NCBI RefSeq assembly: GCF_900143515.1
Contig: NZ_FSQT01000001.1
Coordinates: forward strand, 2,842,690-2,906,689
Length of the DNA: 64,000 nt
Direction of reading: 5' to 3'
Origin: Micromonospora cremea
Lineage (GTDB): Bacteria; Actinomycetota; Actinomycetes; Mycobacteriales; Micromonosporaceae
Numbering within the stretch: position 1 is the stretch's first letter; each line of letters begins with the position of its first letter. Positions 51,612 to 60,407 of the stretch are shown piece after piece. The notes beneath the pieces were generated by a model, which was given only the letters and a program-made list of their open reading frames with translations, ran no database searches and had not been told where the DNA came from. The position numbers and the translations under genes were made by a program.

Positions 51612-52877
51612 GTGTGGCGACGACAGAGATCATGGGATGCGGTCGACTGGAGCTCGGTGCAGCACGCGTATGGGCAAGCGGTGGAGGTGCCTGACCTGCT
51701 GGGCCGGCTGCGCTCGCGCGACAGGGAGGCCCGCCGCAGTGCCTACCAGGGGCTGTTCGACCTCCTGGTGCACCAGGGCTCAAGGTACGAGGCAAGCGCA
51801 GTAGCGACGCCGTTCCTGGTCGAGATCGTCGCTGATCCCAAGGCACCGGACCGCTTCGCCGCCTGTCAAGTGCTGGCGGCCATCGCGGTAGGGGATGAAA
51901 GTTCTTGGCTGATCGACCGCCCTGACGTGGCGAAGGCGCGACGCGAGGTGGAGCGCCAGGCCCATCTCACCCGAGCTCAGTTGGAACAGAAGCAGGCCGA
52001 TTGGGCGGCAGCGGGAAGTACTGACCACGAGCGCCGGGCCCGAGCGCGCCGCAACGAGTTCTCCGACGTGGAAAGCGACCGCGACGCCGCGCGCTGGCAG
52101 ATCGCGGCGTACGACGCGGCGCGGGCCGGCGTGCCCGCGTACCTCGCCGCCCTGGCGTCTCCCGAGACCCCGGTACGGCTGCACGCCGCCCACCTGCTGG
52201 CCTGGTTCCCCGAAGAACGGGAGTCGATCGCGCCGGCCCTGGCCCACCTGATCGGCGCCGAACCGCAGCCCATGGTCACAGCGGCCGCCTCCGTGGCCGC
52301 GGGACTCTGCGGCGGCGCCGACGACCCTGAGCTGGTCAACGCGCTGTCAGCCCGCCGCGGCAGCGACAACCGGGGAGAGCGCTGGTCGGTGGTACTGGGG
52401 CTGGCACGTCTGGTGTCGCGCCCCGACCGGCCGCTGATCGAGGAGCTGTACGCCTGCCTGTTCGGAGCCGTCGGCCCGGTCCCGTACTGGCCGATGCTTA
52501 ACGGTGACATGGCGACGTTCGCCGCACTCACCATCCGAGACCTCGACCCGGCAGTCGCCCCAGACCGGGTGCAAACCCTTGTCGACCGGCTGAACGCACC
52601 GGCTGACGACACCGATCGCTACCTGCTGCTGCGTGCCGCCCTCGACACCGCCTTCCTCACCGGCCCGATAGCGGACGGCACCGCCTTCACCGACCTGGAC
52701 GCCGATCAGCGCACCGCCGTCGCCGGACTGCAGCACAGCGGAATCCTGAACGACGGCGCGATGGTCAGCATGCTCCTGGACGCCTACAACCTGCCCCGCG
52801 ACGAGGCGGCGATGACCCGGTGGTGTGACAGCGACTCCGATCATGAGTCCGGCTGCGCCCCCGGTTCGCAGGCCTGA
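51612..52877 (+). CDS. HEAT-repeat protein
   Basis: From GTG 51612 (the frame is open from 51423) 421 residues begin near WDAVDWSSVQHAYGQAVEVPDLLGRLRS. Repeated two-helix units follow: REARRSAYQGLFDLLVHQG, PFLVEIVADPKAPDRFAACQVLAAIA, AYLAALASPETPVRLHAAHLLAWF, LAHLIGAEPQPMVTAAASVAAGL. A coiled-coil (AQLEQKQADWAAAG) interrupts. Similar solitary HEAT proteins are frequent in actinomycetes and often lie with SUKH genes; the binding partner is unknown. Confidence 0.8.
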   Translation: MWRRQRSWDAVDWSSVQHAYGQAVEVPDLLGRLRSRDREARRSAYQGLFDLLVHQGSRYEASAVATPFLVEIVADPKAPDRFAACQVLAAIAVGDESSWLIDRPDVAKARREVERQAHLTRAQLEQKQADWAAAGSTDHERRARARRNEFSDVESDRDAARWQIAAYDAARAGVPAYLAALASPETPVRLHAAHLLAWFPEERESIAPALAHLIGAEPQPMVTAAASVAAGLCGGADDPELVNALSARRGSDNRGERWSVVLGLARLVSRPDRPLIEELYACLFGAVGPVPYWPMLNGDMATFAALTIRDLDPAVAPDRVQTLVDRLNAPADDTDRYLLLRAALDTAFLTGPIADGTAFTDLDADQRTAVAGLQHSGILNDGAMVSMLLDAYNLPRDEAAMTRWCDSDSDHESGCAPGSQA

Positions 52878-53158
52878 CACTGCTGGAGCTGGCCGTCATT
52901 CGACGATAACGTCAACGCCCTTGTTGGGCTGGTGCTGCGCGGCGCTGTTCATCGCGGCATGACATGAGAGAACGGCACGGGCCAACTTACCGCCACGCCC
53001 CTCACCAGCCCAACGCCGAACAGGAGCACACCGAGGATGCGAAGTCGGCTCTCACCGGCCAAGCCAACCATCGCTCTGCAACTTCGCTAGGAGGCACAAC
53101 CGCGCGGATCGCGTCAGAAGAGTGCTTCACGAGCGGGTAGCCGATACCGTTCCGCCTC
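52878..53158. other. Intergenic, no gene seen
   Basis: About 280 bases without a supportable gene. Confidence 0.3.
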
Positions 53159-53533
53159 ATGGATGGCCACTGGCGCGAGCCGGATCGTCACGCGCCGTTG
53201 ACCGGTGTGCAGGCTGCTGACGTCGTTCGGAGCCGAATCGGCCAGGGAAGGCTCGAAACGTGGTTCGAGCACGACCGAGGACGACTGCTCGCTGTCGTTA
53301 GCGACGGCACCCGCGCCTCGGTCATGCTGCTGGATGAACCGAGCGACCCCGGTGAGCACGCCATCGACCCGACCGGGACCGGTCAACAGGACGGGTTCGT
53401 CCTCAGCAACGGGCAGCACGACGCATACAGCGACCGCGACACTGTTCCGCTTGGGCAAGCGCTCGCGATCGTGGAACACATCGTCGATCACGGTCACCCG
53501 CCGGCCAGCGTCGGCTGGCAGGTCGACCGGTAG
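53159..53533 (+). CDS. Imm1-like immunity protein
   Basis: 124 residues. The second half matches the Imm1 pattern: RLLAVVSDGTRASVMLLDE, GFVLSNGQHDAYSDRDTVPLGQALAIVEHIVDHGHPPASVGWQV, with the typical final G-x-x-P-x-x-x-x-W. Imm1 proteins protect against toxins with deaminase-like folds; no toxin is adjacent. Confidence 0.7.
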   Translation: MDGHWREPDRHAPLTGVQAADVVRSRIGQGRLETWFEHDRGRLLAVVSDGTRASVMLLDEPSDPGEHAIDPTGTGQQDGFVLSNGQHDAYSDRDTVPLGQALAIVEHIVDHGHPPASVGWQVDR

Positions 53534-53698
53534 CTACCAGCGGTTCGATCGATCATCGGAAAGAGAGGGCATCGCGCCGTTCACGATGCAGCTCAGCGCG
53601 GGCACGCCCGTGGCGCGTCGTGGCACCCCCCCGGTGCGTGCGGTGCCGAGGTGGTGTCAGGCGGTCCAGCGGTTTGGACGCCGGCCAGGAGACCATGT

Positions 53699-54880
53699 TT
53701 ACCAGTACGTTTCGTCGTCCCATGGCTCGAAATCGATAAACTCCAGCGGATCGTCGAGTTTGTCCAGGCGGGGAAGTCCCTCCGTGGCGAATTGTCCACG
53801 CAGCCACTCCAACAGGGTGTCCGTCAGGTTGCTAGGCAGTGGCGGCCCTTGGTCGGCATGACGGGGTGAGACGATCAGCGGCCACTTGTCAGGGTCCCCC
53901 TCGGTCAGCCATCCAAACTGATCGCCGTCAATCGAGTTCGCGAAGGGTAGGAAGCCTCCAGGTTCAGGCCAGACAGGCAGTGGGTGGTACTGGGGAAAGT
54001 CCGCGCGAAGGCTGCGGTACCCGTCTAGTGCCTGCGCGGCGTGGTAAGCGAACCCGCGGCCATTGGTCCGCAATGGCGTGACGAAGCTCAGCCACTTCGA
54101 CCAGCAGCCGGCCCCGTAGCGGTCCATCAGAGCCACGTACTCAGCGGGCAGCCGCGTGCCTAGCTCCTCGAACAGTTCCTCCCAGGTGCCGCCGCCGAGG
54201 TAGGGAGCCGCAGGCGGTGGCACCAGCAGGCTCAGCGCCTCCAGCCCGATACCCTCAGTGAGCGCGGCCCGCCGCTGCGCCTCGGGTACCACCTCCGGCC
54301 GGGGCGCGGGCGGGGTCCATGGGCCGGCGTCGTTTAGGAAAGCTGTCCGCCGCGCGGTCGCCGGCAGCGGCCCAATCCTCCCGCCGCCGGGCAGCGGAAG
54401 CCCGGTGCGAACGGCTGCGGACAGCGTGTCCAGCAACGGCATGTCGTAGCTGTGCCATGGCTTGACGCTCTGGCAGACGGCATCCTGATGGAAGACAACC
54501 ACAGGCCACCGGTCCGGATCTTCAGACGCTGCGGTCTCCCAGAACAGGTAGCTCGCCGACCGTGTCATCCCCCAGGCGAGCAAGCCACCAGGCGCGGGAT
54601 GCAAAGCCGGAGGCTCATACGGCGGGGCCTCCCGAGAGGAGATGCGGCAGTGTCGGTGGGTGTCCCGCAGCCAGGTGGCGTAGTCAAAACGCCCCTCTTG
54701 GACACAGGGAGTGTGCAACCAGACGAACTCACCGATGTCGAGCGGCCCGTATGCGGAAGCCACTGACTTGTAGTCGCCGGGCAGGGGAAGACCGAGCCAG
54801 GACTCCACCGCGTCCCAGTCGACGGGGACAGGGACGGCCGACGGCGGGCCGAAAATCGCGGCGAAGGACGACGTATCCAC
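53699..54880 (-). CDS. Tandem SUKH-domain protein
   Basis: 393 residues with two SUKH domains. Domain one: DWDAVESWLGLPLPGDYKSVASAYGPLDIGEFVWLHTP and LLAWGMTRSASYLFWETAASEDPDRWPVVVF. Domain two from about residue 225: WEELFEELGTRLPAEYVALMDRYGAGCW and FLPFANSIDGDQFGWLTEGDPDKWPLIV. Duplicated SUKH domains occur in immunity proteins against polymorphic toxins. It is convergent with the Imm1-like gene. Confidence 0.85.
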   Translation of the reverse strand: MDTSSFAAIFGPPSAVPVPVDWDAVESWLGLPLPGDYKSVASAYGPLDIGEFVWLHTPCVQEGRFDYATWLRDTHRHCRISSREAPPYEPPALHPAPGGLLAWGMTRSASYLFWETAASEDPDRWPVVVFHQDAVCQSVKPWHSYDMPLLDTLSAAVRTGLPLPGGGRIGPLPATARRTAFLNDAGPWTPPAPRPEVVPEAQRRAALTEGIGLEALSLLVPPPAAPYLGGGTWEELFEELGTRLPAEYVALMDRYGAGCWSKWLSFVTPLRTNGRGFAYHAAQALDGYRSLRADFPQYHPLPVWPEPGGFLPFANSIDGDQFGWLTEGDPDKWPLIVSPRHADQGPPLPSNLTDTLLEWLRGQFATEGLPRLDKLDDPLEFIDFEPWDDETYW

Positions 54881-55201
54881 GAGCGGATTGTGGCATCGGC
54901 CCCGTCAGGTTTGCACGGCCACCTTTTCCCGCCAGGTACCGACAGCGGCTCGTCGGATGTTGGATGGCCCAGCAAGTGCACCGGCGTGCGGGGTGCACCG
55001 GCGACTCTCACCGGGTCAGGCCGCGCCCATGCCGCTGCGACAACGCCGTCGGCGCAGGACCAGAGGCTCACTACGGAGGGGAGCCCGCCCGGCGCCTTGT
55101 CCGCCGCTGATCTCCGAGGGAAGGCCGGGGTTCGGGGCGGAGCCCCGAGATCGTGCCTGGTGAGGGGTCCCGCGCTGTGCCACCCGATTGGTCGCGTGCT
55201 G
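54881..55201. other. Intergenic, holds repeat C copy 2
   Basis: About 320 bases with no gene; the only structure is the family C repeat at 55107-55160. Confidence 0.4.
55107..55160 (+). repeat. Repeat family C, copy 2
   Basis: CTGATCTCCGAGGGAAGG, then GGGGTTCGGGGCGGAGCCCC. The hairpin CGGGGC-GGA-GCCCCG (55133-55147) resembles a terminator stem. Confidence 0.65.
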
Positions 55202-55507
55202 TTACTCGGCTGCTGCTGAGATCAGGTCAACAACGCCATTGCCAACGAAGAGTAAGCCGACGAGCATGAGCCCAATCCCCCAGATGTACCGGCCGAGGGC
55301 CATCCCGCCGTGGCGCTTCATCTCCTCCGGGGCCACCTCGCGGCCTTCCACCAAGCGAGCCATCCAGCGAGTCGATGAACTCCGCGCGATCCGACTGGCG
55401 TGCTCGTCCGCGACACCGAAGAGGTTCGCTACCCAGACGAGGCCGACGAACCCAAGGAGCAGGCCGAATCCGATGAGGCCAAGAGCCTGCTGGATGTGCA
55501 AGGGCAT
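55202..55507 (-). CDS. Small two-TM membrane protein
   Basis: ATG 55507 gives 101 residues: TM1 ALGLIGFGLLLGFVGLVWVA, a charged loop (ARLVEGREVAPEEMKRHGGM), TM2 YIWGIGLMLVGLLFVGNGVV. No family recognised. Confidence 0.65.
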   Translation of the reverse strand: MPLHIQQALGLIGFGLLLGFVGLVWVANLFGVADEHASRIARSSSTRWMARLVEGREVAPEEMKRHGGMALGRYIWGIGLMLVGLLFVGNGVVDLISAAAE

Positions 55508-55616
55508 GACGACTCCAAAGTGGGCGAACGCCTTCGGTAAGCCAGGGTAGCCGGGGGTTCTGGGGCAGCCGTCTCGGTGCACGGGCGAGGAGATCCCGCC
55601 CGGCGTACGCTCCGTC

Positions 55617-55672
55617 CTGATCTCCGAGGAAGGGCCGGGTTCGGGGCAGCGCCCCGGGTCGTTCATGCTTGG
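55617..55672 (+). repeat. Repeat family C, copy 3
   Basis: CCTGATCTCCGAGGAAGG and GGGTTCGGGGCAGCGCCCCG, ending just before the IS630 element at 55678. Confidence 0.6.
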
Positions 55673-55674
55673 CG

Positions 55675-56784
55675 CTAGTGTCCTGAGTCGTTGGAAGCTT
55701 TATTGATCCGGGCGCAGTAGTTGGCGAGGTTGTCGAGGATCTGGTCGGCGGTTTTGGTCCAGACAAAGGGTTTCGGGTCGTCGTTCCATGCCGCGATCCA
55801 GGCGTTGACGTCGTCTTCGAGGGCTTTGACGCTGCGGTGCGTGCAGCGGCGGAGCTTGCGGTTGGTCAGTTCAGCGAACCAGCGTTCGACCAGGTTGAGC
55901 CAGCTGCCGGAGGTTGGTGTGAAGTGCAGGTGGAAGCGGGGATGTGCAGCCAGCCAGGTGCGGATCGCCGGGGTCTTGTGGGTGGCGTAGTTGTCGCAGA
56001 TCAGGTGCAGGTCCAACTCGGGCGGCGTGCTGGCGTCGATGGTCTTGAGCAAGCGCAGGAACTCCTGATGGCGGTGCCGACGCTGGTGCTGGCCGATCAC
56101 CTTGCCGGTGGCGATGTCCAGCGCGGTGAACAGGCTCGTGGTGCCGTGCCGCACGTAGTCGTGGGTGCGGCGCTCAGGCGCACCCGGCATCATCGGCAGC
56201 ATCGGCGCGGTGCGATCGAGGGCCTGCATCTGGGATTTCTCGTCGACTGCGAGGACCATCGCCTTGTTCGGCGGATCGAGGTACAGCCCGACCACGTCAC
56301 GAACCTTGTCGATGAACAACGGATCGGTGGACAGCTTCCAGGTGTCAACCAGGTGCGGTTTGAGCCCGAACGCCCGCCAGATCCGCGACACGGCCGTCTG
56401 GTTGAGCCCGGCCGCCTTCGCCATCGACCGGGTCGACCAGTGGCTATCCCGGTTGGACGGCGCCTCTTCGAGGGTCTTGACGATGACCGCCTCGACCTGC
56501 GCGTCGGTAATCTTCCGCGGCGCGCCAGGACGAGGCTCGTCCTGCAGCCCTGCCAGTCGCTGCGTGATGAACCGCTTGCGCCACTTACCAACCGTCGGCA
56601 GCGACGCCCCGAGCTGCCGTGATACCTCGCTGTTGGACAGGCCATCCGCGCACGCCAACACGATCCGCGCCCGTAACGCCAACGCCTGCGCCGTCTTTCC
56701 ACGACGAGCCCAGCCCTGCAACACGTCCCGCTCCTCAGCGGTCAACGCCAGCAACGCCAACTTCGGACCACGACCATCACCCAC
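55675..56784 (-). CDS. IS630 family transposase
   Basis: 369 residues: HTH regions [27 protein letters not shown] and [21 protein letters not shown], then the DDE core [28 protein letters not shown] and [17 protein letters not shown]. All catalytic residues are kept. Its stop codon lies in the left terminal repeat. Confidence 0.92.
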   Translation of the reverse strand: MGDGRGPKLALLALTAEERDVLQGWARRGKTAQALALRARIVLACADGLSNSEVSRQLGASLPTVGKWRKRFITQRLAGLQDEPRPGAPRKITDAQVEAVIVKTLEEAPSNRDSHWSTRSMAKAAGLNQTAVSRIWRAFGLKPHLVDTWKLSTDPLFIDKVRDVVGLYLDPPNKAMVLAVDEKSQMQALDRTAPMLPMMPGAPERRTHDYVRHGTTSLFTALDIATGKVIGQHQRRHRHQEFLRLLKTIDASTPPELDLHLICDNYATHKTPAIRTWLAAHPRFHLHFTPTSGSWLNLVERWFAELTNRKLRRCTHRSVKALEDDVNAWIAAWNDDPKPFVWTKTADQILDNLANYCARINKASNDSGH

Positions 56785-56821
56785 GCCATCAATCTAGCAA
56801 TGAACCAACGACTCAGGACAC
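55678..56821 (-). mobile_element. IS630-family insertion sequence, about 1.14 kb
   Basis: Perfect inverted repeats including the target TA: CTAGTGTCCTGAGTCGTTGG at 55675-55694 and its complement at 56805-56824. One intact transposase gene fills it. It is a different lineage from the transposon at 42.3 kb. Confidence 0.88.
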
Positions 56822-56856
56822 TAGGTTCTGGTTGTCAGACCAGAGCGGGTGATGAC

Positions 56857-57276
56857 GTGGGCGACGTGCGGGCTACCTATCGTGCGATGCTGCGCGACGA
56901 TATTGCTCCCGCTCTACGCGCCCTCGGCTTCAGCTCGCGGTACAGCCTGCCGGACCCGGAGTCCTGGGCGTTGCTCGGGTTCCAATCCTCGCGGTTCAAC
57001 ACCAGCGAGTCCCTGACGTTCACCGTCAACCTCTGCGCCGTATCACGGCTCGTCTGGGAGTCGCGCAGGCGTGAGCAGGGCCACCTACCGGAGAAGCCGT
57101 CGCCGCGCACCTTCTACGGTCATTTCGTCTGGTCCTGTCGCCTGGGCCACGTGATGCCTGTGGACAAGGACGTCTGGTGGAACCTGGACGAGGATGCTGA
57201 GGCCAAGGGTGTTGCGAGCGAGGTCGTCGCCGCCATCAGCGCGTATGGCCTTCCAAGTCTGCGCGAACGGCTTTGA
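56857..57276 (+). CDS. DUF4304-like protein
   Basis: GTG 56857 gives 139 residues: YRAMLRDDIAPALRALGFSS at the start, then FTVNLCAVSRLVWESRR and WWNLDEDAEAKGVASEVVAAISAYGLPSL. This is the pattern of DUF4304 proteins (L-x-x-LGF, then a WW strand), another family often found with immunity genes. The IS630 element sits 33 bases upstream, so the natural promoter may be lost. Confidence 0.75.
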   Translation: MGDVRATYRAMLRDDIAPALRALGFSSRYSLPDPESWALLGFQSSRFNTSESLTFTVNLCAVSRLVWESRRREQGHLPEKPSPRTFYGHFVWSCRLGHVMPVDKDVWWNLDEDAEAKGVASEVVAAISAYGLPSLRERL

Positions 57277-57294
57277 TCCAAGGGCCTTCGACAC

Positions 57295-57374
57295 GGCCGG
57301 CCAGCCCGGCCGATGCCGGCCGGAGGTCGCCAGCAGGCCGGGGCCAAGCCGGCGCGGCCCGCGTGCGGGCCACC
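57295..57374 (+). repeat. Repeat family D, copy 2
   Basis: Nearly the reverse complement of 41667-41745; includes GGCCGGAGGTCGCCAGCAGG and a GGCCCGC-GTGCGGGCC hairpin. Confidence 0.65.
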
Positions 57375-57567
57375 TTTATCTGATAGAGCGCAATTCGGCA
57401 GTGCGCGCCGTGGCAACGGTGTCCTGTCATGGGACATGCTTGACGCTCGCCTCCCACCTGATGCCCGACATGATCCTCAAGAGGAGCCGCGAAGCCCTCA
57501 CGTGAGGTCCCCCCGGTTTCACGGAGTCTTCTGATCATGGTCTGATGGCCATGGGGAGGAGTCTTTC

Positions 57568-57879
57568 GTGGCAGCACCGAAGAAGTACCCGGATGAGCTG
57601 CGGCAACGTGCCGTTCGGCTGTATCGGGAGTCGGATCCGAAGCCGGTGATCAAGCGGCTGGCCGAGCAGTTGGGTGTGCATCCGGAGGCGTTGCGGAACT
57701 GGATCCGGCAGGACGAGGCCGACCGTGGTGAGCGCGAGGACCGGCCGACGACCGAGGTGGCCGAGGAGAACCGGCGGCTGCGCAAGGAAGTCGCTGAGCT
57801 GCGGCGGGCGAACGAGATCCTGAAGGCGGCGAGCGCGTATTTCGCAGCGGAGCTCGACCCGACCCGGCGACGGTCATGA
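57568..57879 (+). CDS. IS3 family transposase OrfA
   Basis: 103 residues: KKYPDELRQRAVRLYRE, the HTH IKRLAEQLGVHPEALRNWIRQ, and a leucine-zipper-like helix EENRRLRKEVAELRRANEILKAA. Its stop overlaps the OrfB start, where programmed frameshifting normally makes OrfAB. Confidence 0.9.
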   Translation: MAAPKKYPDELRQRAVRLYRESDPKPVIKRLAEQLGVHPEALRNWIRQDEADRGEREDRPTTEVAEENRRLRKEVAELRRANEILKAASAYFAAELDPTRRRS

Positions 57880-58475
57880 GGTTCATCGACGAACACCGTG
57901 ACCAGTTCGCGGTCGCGCTCCTGCTACGGGTCCTGAGCATCACCGCCTCGACCTACTACGGCTGGCTGCGCCAGGCCGAGCAGCCCTGCGACCGGGACCT
58001 GGTCGACCGGGGCTTGTTGAGCAACATCCACGAGGTCTGGGAGGCCTCGGGTCGCACCTACGGCGCTGACCGTGTCCACCAGCAGCTACGCCGCGACGGC
58101 ATTCGCGTCGGCCGTAAGCGGGTGGAGCGGTTGATGGCCGTGCAGGGTTGGCAGGGCGCGTTCCTGCGCCGAGGCTGGCGCGGCGGCTCCACCCGTCAGG
58201 ACCCTCGGGCCACGCCGGCGCCGGATCTGGTGAACCGGCAGTTCACCGCGGCGGTGCCGAACCGGTTGTGGGTCGCTGACGCCACCCGCATCCCGACCGG
58301 TGAGGGCGTCTTCTGGGTCGCCGCCGTGCGAGACGCGTTCTCCAACCGGATCGTCGGCTGGAAGGCCGGCGACCGCTGCAACACCGAACTCATCCTCGGC
58401 GCCCTCGAATACGGCATCTGGTCCCGCGACGTACGTGACCAGGAGTTGATCCACCACAGCGACCGCGGGTCGAAC

Positions 58476-59930
58476 CTTAGGTTCAAGGAGTCGTTGCAAC
58501 ACCGGCCTGTTGGATTGATCTTAGGTGTTCGTCCAGGGCCTCTGCTGGCGTTCTCCACTCCAGAGACTTGCGGGGCCGACTGTTGAGCACGGCGGCGATG
58601 GCCTCGAGGTCGGTGATGCTGTGTCGTGATAGGTCGGTGCCTTTAGGGAAGTACTGGCGCAGCAGTCCGTTGGTGTTCTCGTTGGTGCCGCGCTGCCAGG
58701 GACTGTGCGGGTCGCAGAAGTAGACCTCGAGACCGATGTCCAGACGCAGCTGGACATGTTGGGCCATCTCGGCTCCCTGGTCCCAGGTCAGCGAGCGGCG
58801 TAGCTGCTCGGGCAGGTTGGTGATCTGGTCGGCGATAGCGTCTCGGACCGCTTCGGCGCCGTGCCCGGCCAGCGGCGGGCCGTTCTTCACCACAGGCTGC
58901 TGACCGTAGCCATCCATGCGGGGCAGGTGCAGAAGCATCGTGAACCGGGTGCTGCGCTCGACCAGCGTGCCGATGGCCGAGCGTTCCAGGCCGATGATCA
59001 GGTCGCCCTCCCAATGGCCTGGCACGGCCCGGTCGGTGACCTCCGCCGGCCGTTGGCTGATCATGACCTCTGGGCTGAGGAAGTGCTTGCCCCGTCTACG
59101 GGTGCGCGCCTGCGGCACCCGTAACGCCCGGCCGGTGCGCAAGCACGCCGTCAGCTCACGGCGCAGCGCACCGCGGCTTTGAACGTAGAGCGACTGATAG
59201 ATCGCCTCGTGCGAGATCCGCATCGACTCATCATCCGGGAAGTCCACCCGCAACCGCCGACTGATCTGTTCCGGGCTCCAGGCCGTGCCCCATCGCCGAT
59301 CTGCGCGACGCCCGTGCCGGCGTCCCTTCCACGGCACGTTCGGGCCCGGGATCGGCCGACCATCAACGTCGGTGATCGTGCCGGCGAGCCGCTTCTGCAC
59401 GTAGTCGCGCAGCAGCTGGTTCGCCGCCAGCTTCGCGGTTTTCGGGCGACGGCCACGACGCTCGGCATGCCACTGCGCGGCCACGGCACGGTAGTCCAGG
59501 CTGCCGCCACGAGTCACGGCGTTGCGGCGCAGCTCTCGCGAAATCGTCGACGCGTCACGGCCTACCGCTCGAGCGATCTCTCGCACGCCCTTGCCTTGTG
59601 CTTTGAGCAGCGCGACCTCTTCACGCTCGGCGAAGGACAGATACCGGCCCGACGGCGGAACCAGCGACAAAGGTGCCATACCGCCACCCTGACGAAACCA
59701 GCGCCCACCCACCGGCTGCGACACACCACACGCCGCCGCAGCTTCCTCGCTCGACAGACCTTCGGCGATCCGACGCCAGAACTGCCGCCGCACCTCCCGG
59801 TGCTCGTTCACACCCGGCCGGCCCGGCGATCGCATCGCTGGCCTGCCCGTCACCTCCGTCACCCAACCTGGTGGCCTACCCATGCACACACCCCTTGATT
59901 GAGGTGTTGCAACGACCACTGGAATCCGCC
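58476..59930 (-). mobile_element. IS30-family element, 1,455 bp
   Basis: Imperfect 28-base ends share GTCGTTGCAACACC. AAC is duplicated (58473-58475, 59931-59933). The transposase is intact. Confidence 0.88.
58483..59883 (-). CDS. IS30 family transposase
   Basis: ATG 59883 gives 466 residues: N-terminal HTH (GLSSEEAAAACGVSQPVGGRWFRQGG), the IS30 HTH_38 (LSFAEREEVALLKAQGKGVREIARAVGRDASTISREL), the SPEQISRRLRVDFPDD linker, and the DDE core GHWEGDLIIG, LTWDQGAEMAQH, SPWQRGTNENTNGLLRQYFPKGT. All catalytic acids are present. Confidence 0.93.
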   Translation of the reverse strand: MGRPPGWVTEVTGRPAMRSPGRPGVNEHREVRRQFWRRIAEGLSSEEAAAACGVSQPVGGRWFRQGGGMAPLSLVPPSGRYLSFAEREEVALLKAQGKGVREIARAVGRDASTISRELRRNAVTRGGSLDYRAVAAQWHAERRGRRPKTAKLAANQLLRDYVQKRLAGTITDVDGRPIPGPNVPWKGRRHGRRADRRWGTAWSPEQISRRLRVDFPDDESMRISHEAIYQSLYVQSRGALRRELTACLRTGRALRVPQARTRRRGKHFLSPEVMISQRPAEVTDRAVPGHWEGDLIIGLERSAIGTLVERSTRFTMLLHLPRMDGYGQQPVVKNGPPLAGHGAEAVRDAIADQITNLPEQLRRSLTWDQGAEMAQHVQLRLDIGLEVYFCDPHSPWQRGTNENTNGLLRQYFPKGTDLSRHSITDLEAIAAVLNSRPRKSLEWRTPAEALDEHLRSIQQAGVATTP

Positions 59931-60407
59931 AACTACACCTCGATCAAGTTCGCGGAACGCTTGTCAGACAACGGGATCCTGCCCTCAATGGGCTCGGTCG
60001 GCGACTCGTATGACAACGCGCTGATGGAGAACTTCTGGTCCACCTTGAAGATCGAACTCGTGCACCGGAACTCGTGGCGCACCCGCGATGAGGCCGAGAA
60101 CGCGATCTTCGCCTACATCGACGGCTGGTACAACTCCCGCCGCCTTCAGAAAGACCTCGGCTACCTCAGCCCCGACGAGTACGAAACCGCCTGACACACC
60201 CGGCAGAACGCCCAACCGCAGACAGCTATCGTTCAGCCTGAGCCGACCGGCGCCAGGTAACCCCCACTCCGCGAAAGCGGGGGGACCTCAACGGTCCGCG
60301 ACTGGGGCGCGTCGCGGCAGATGCGGATGCCATGGCAAGAAGAGTCATTGGTTGAGTTCCCCGGCCCCGAGCGGCGTTGTCCGCCTTTCAGGGCCGGGGT
60401 GGGGTTG

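Larger units (their letters stand above)
57876..60194 (+). pseudogene. IS3 OrfB split by an IS30 element
   Basis: The first part has the HTH_21 region (LLSNIHEVWEASGRTYGADRVHQQL) and the integrase core up to NRLWVADATRIPTGEG (first Asp) and LIHHSDRGSN (second Asp). The IS30 starts after AAC at 58473-58475. At 59934 the frame continues YTSIKFAERLSDNGILPSMG and MENFWSTLKIELV (catalytic Glu) to LGYLSPDEYETA. Removal of the insert plus one AAC restores the protein. Confidence 0.9.
57503..60290 (+). mobile_element. IS3-family element carrying a nested IS30 element
   Basis: Terminal repeats 57503-57527 and 60266-60290 match in 23 of 25 positions (TGAGGTCCCCCC at the outside). ACG is duplicated on both sides (57500-57502, 60291-60293). 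Without the IS30 and its duplication the element is 1,330 bp, normal for IS3. Confidence 0.9.
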
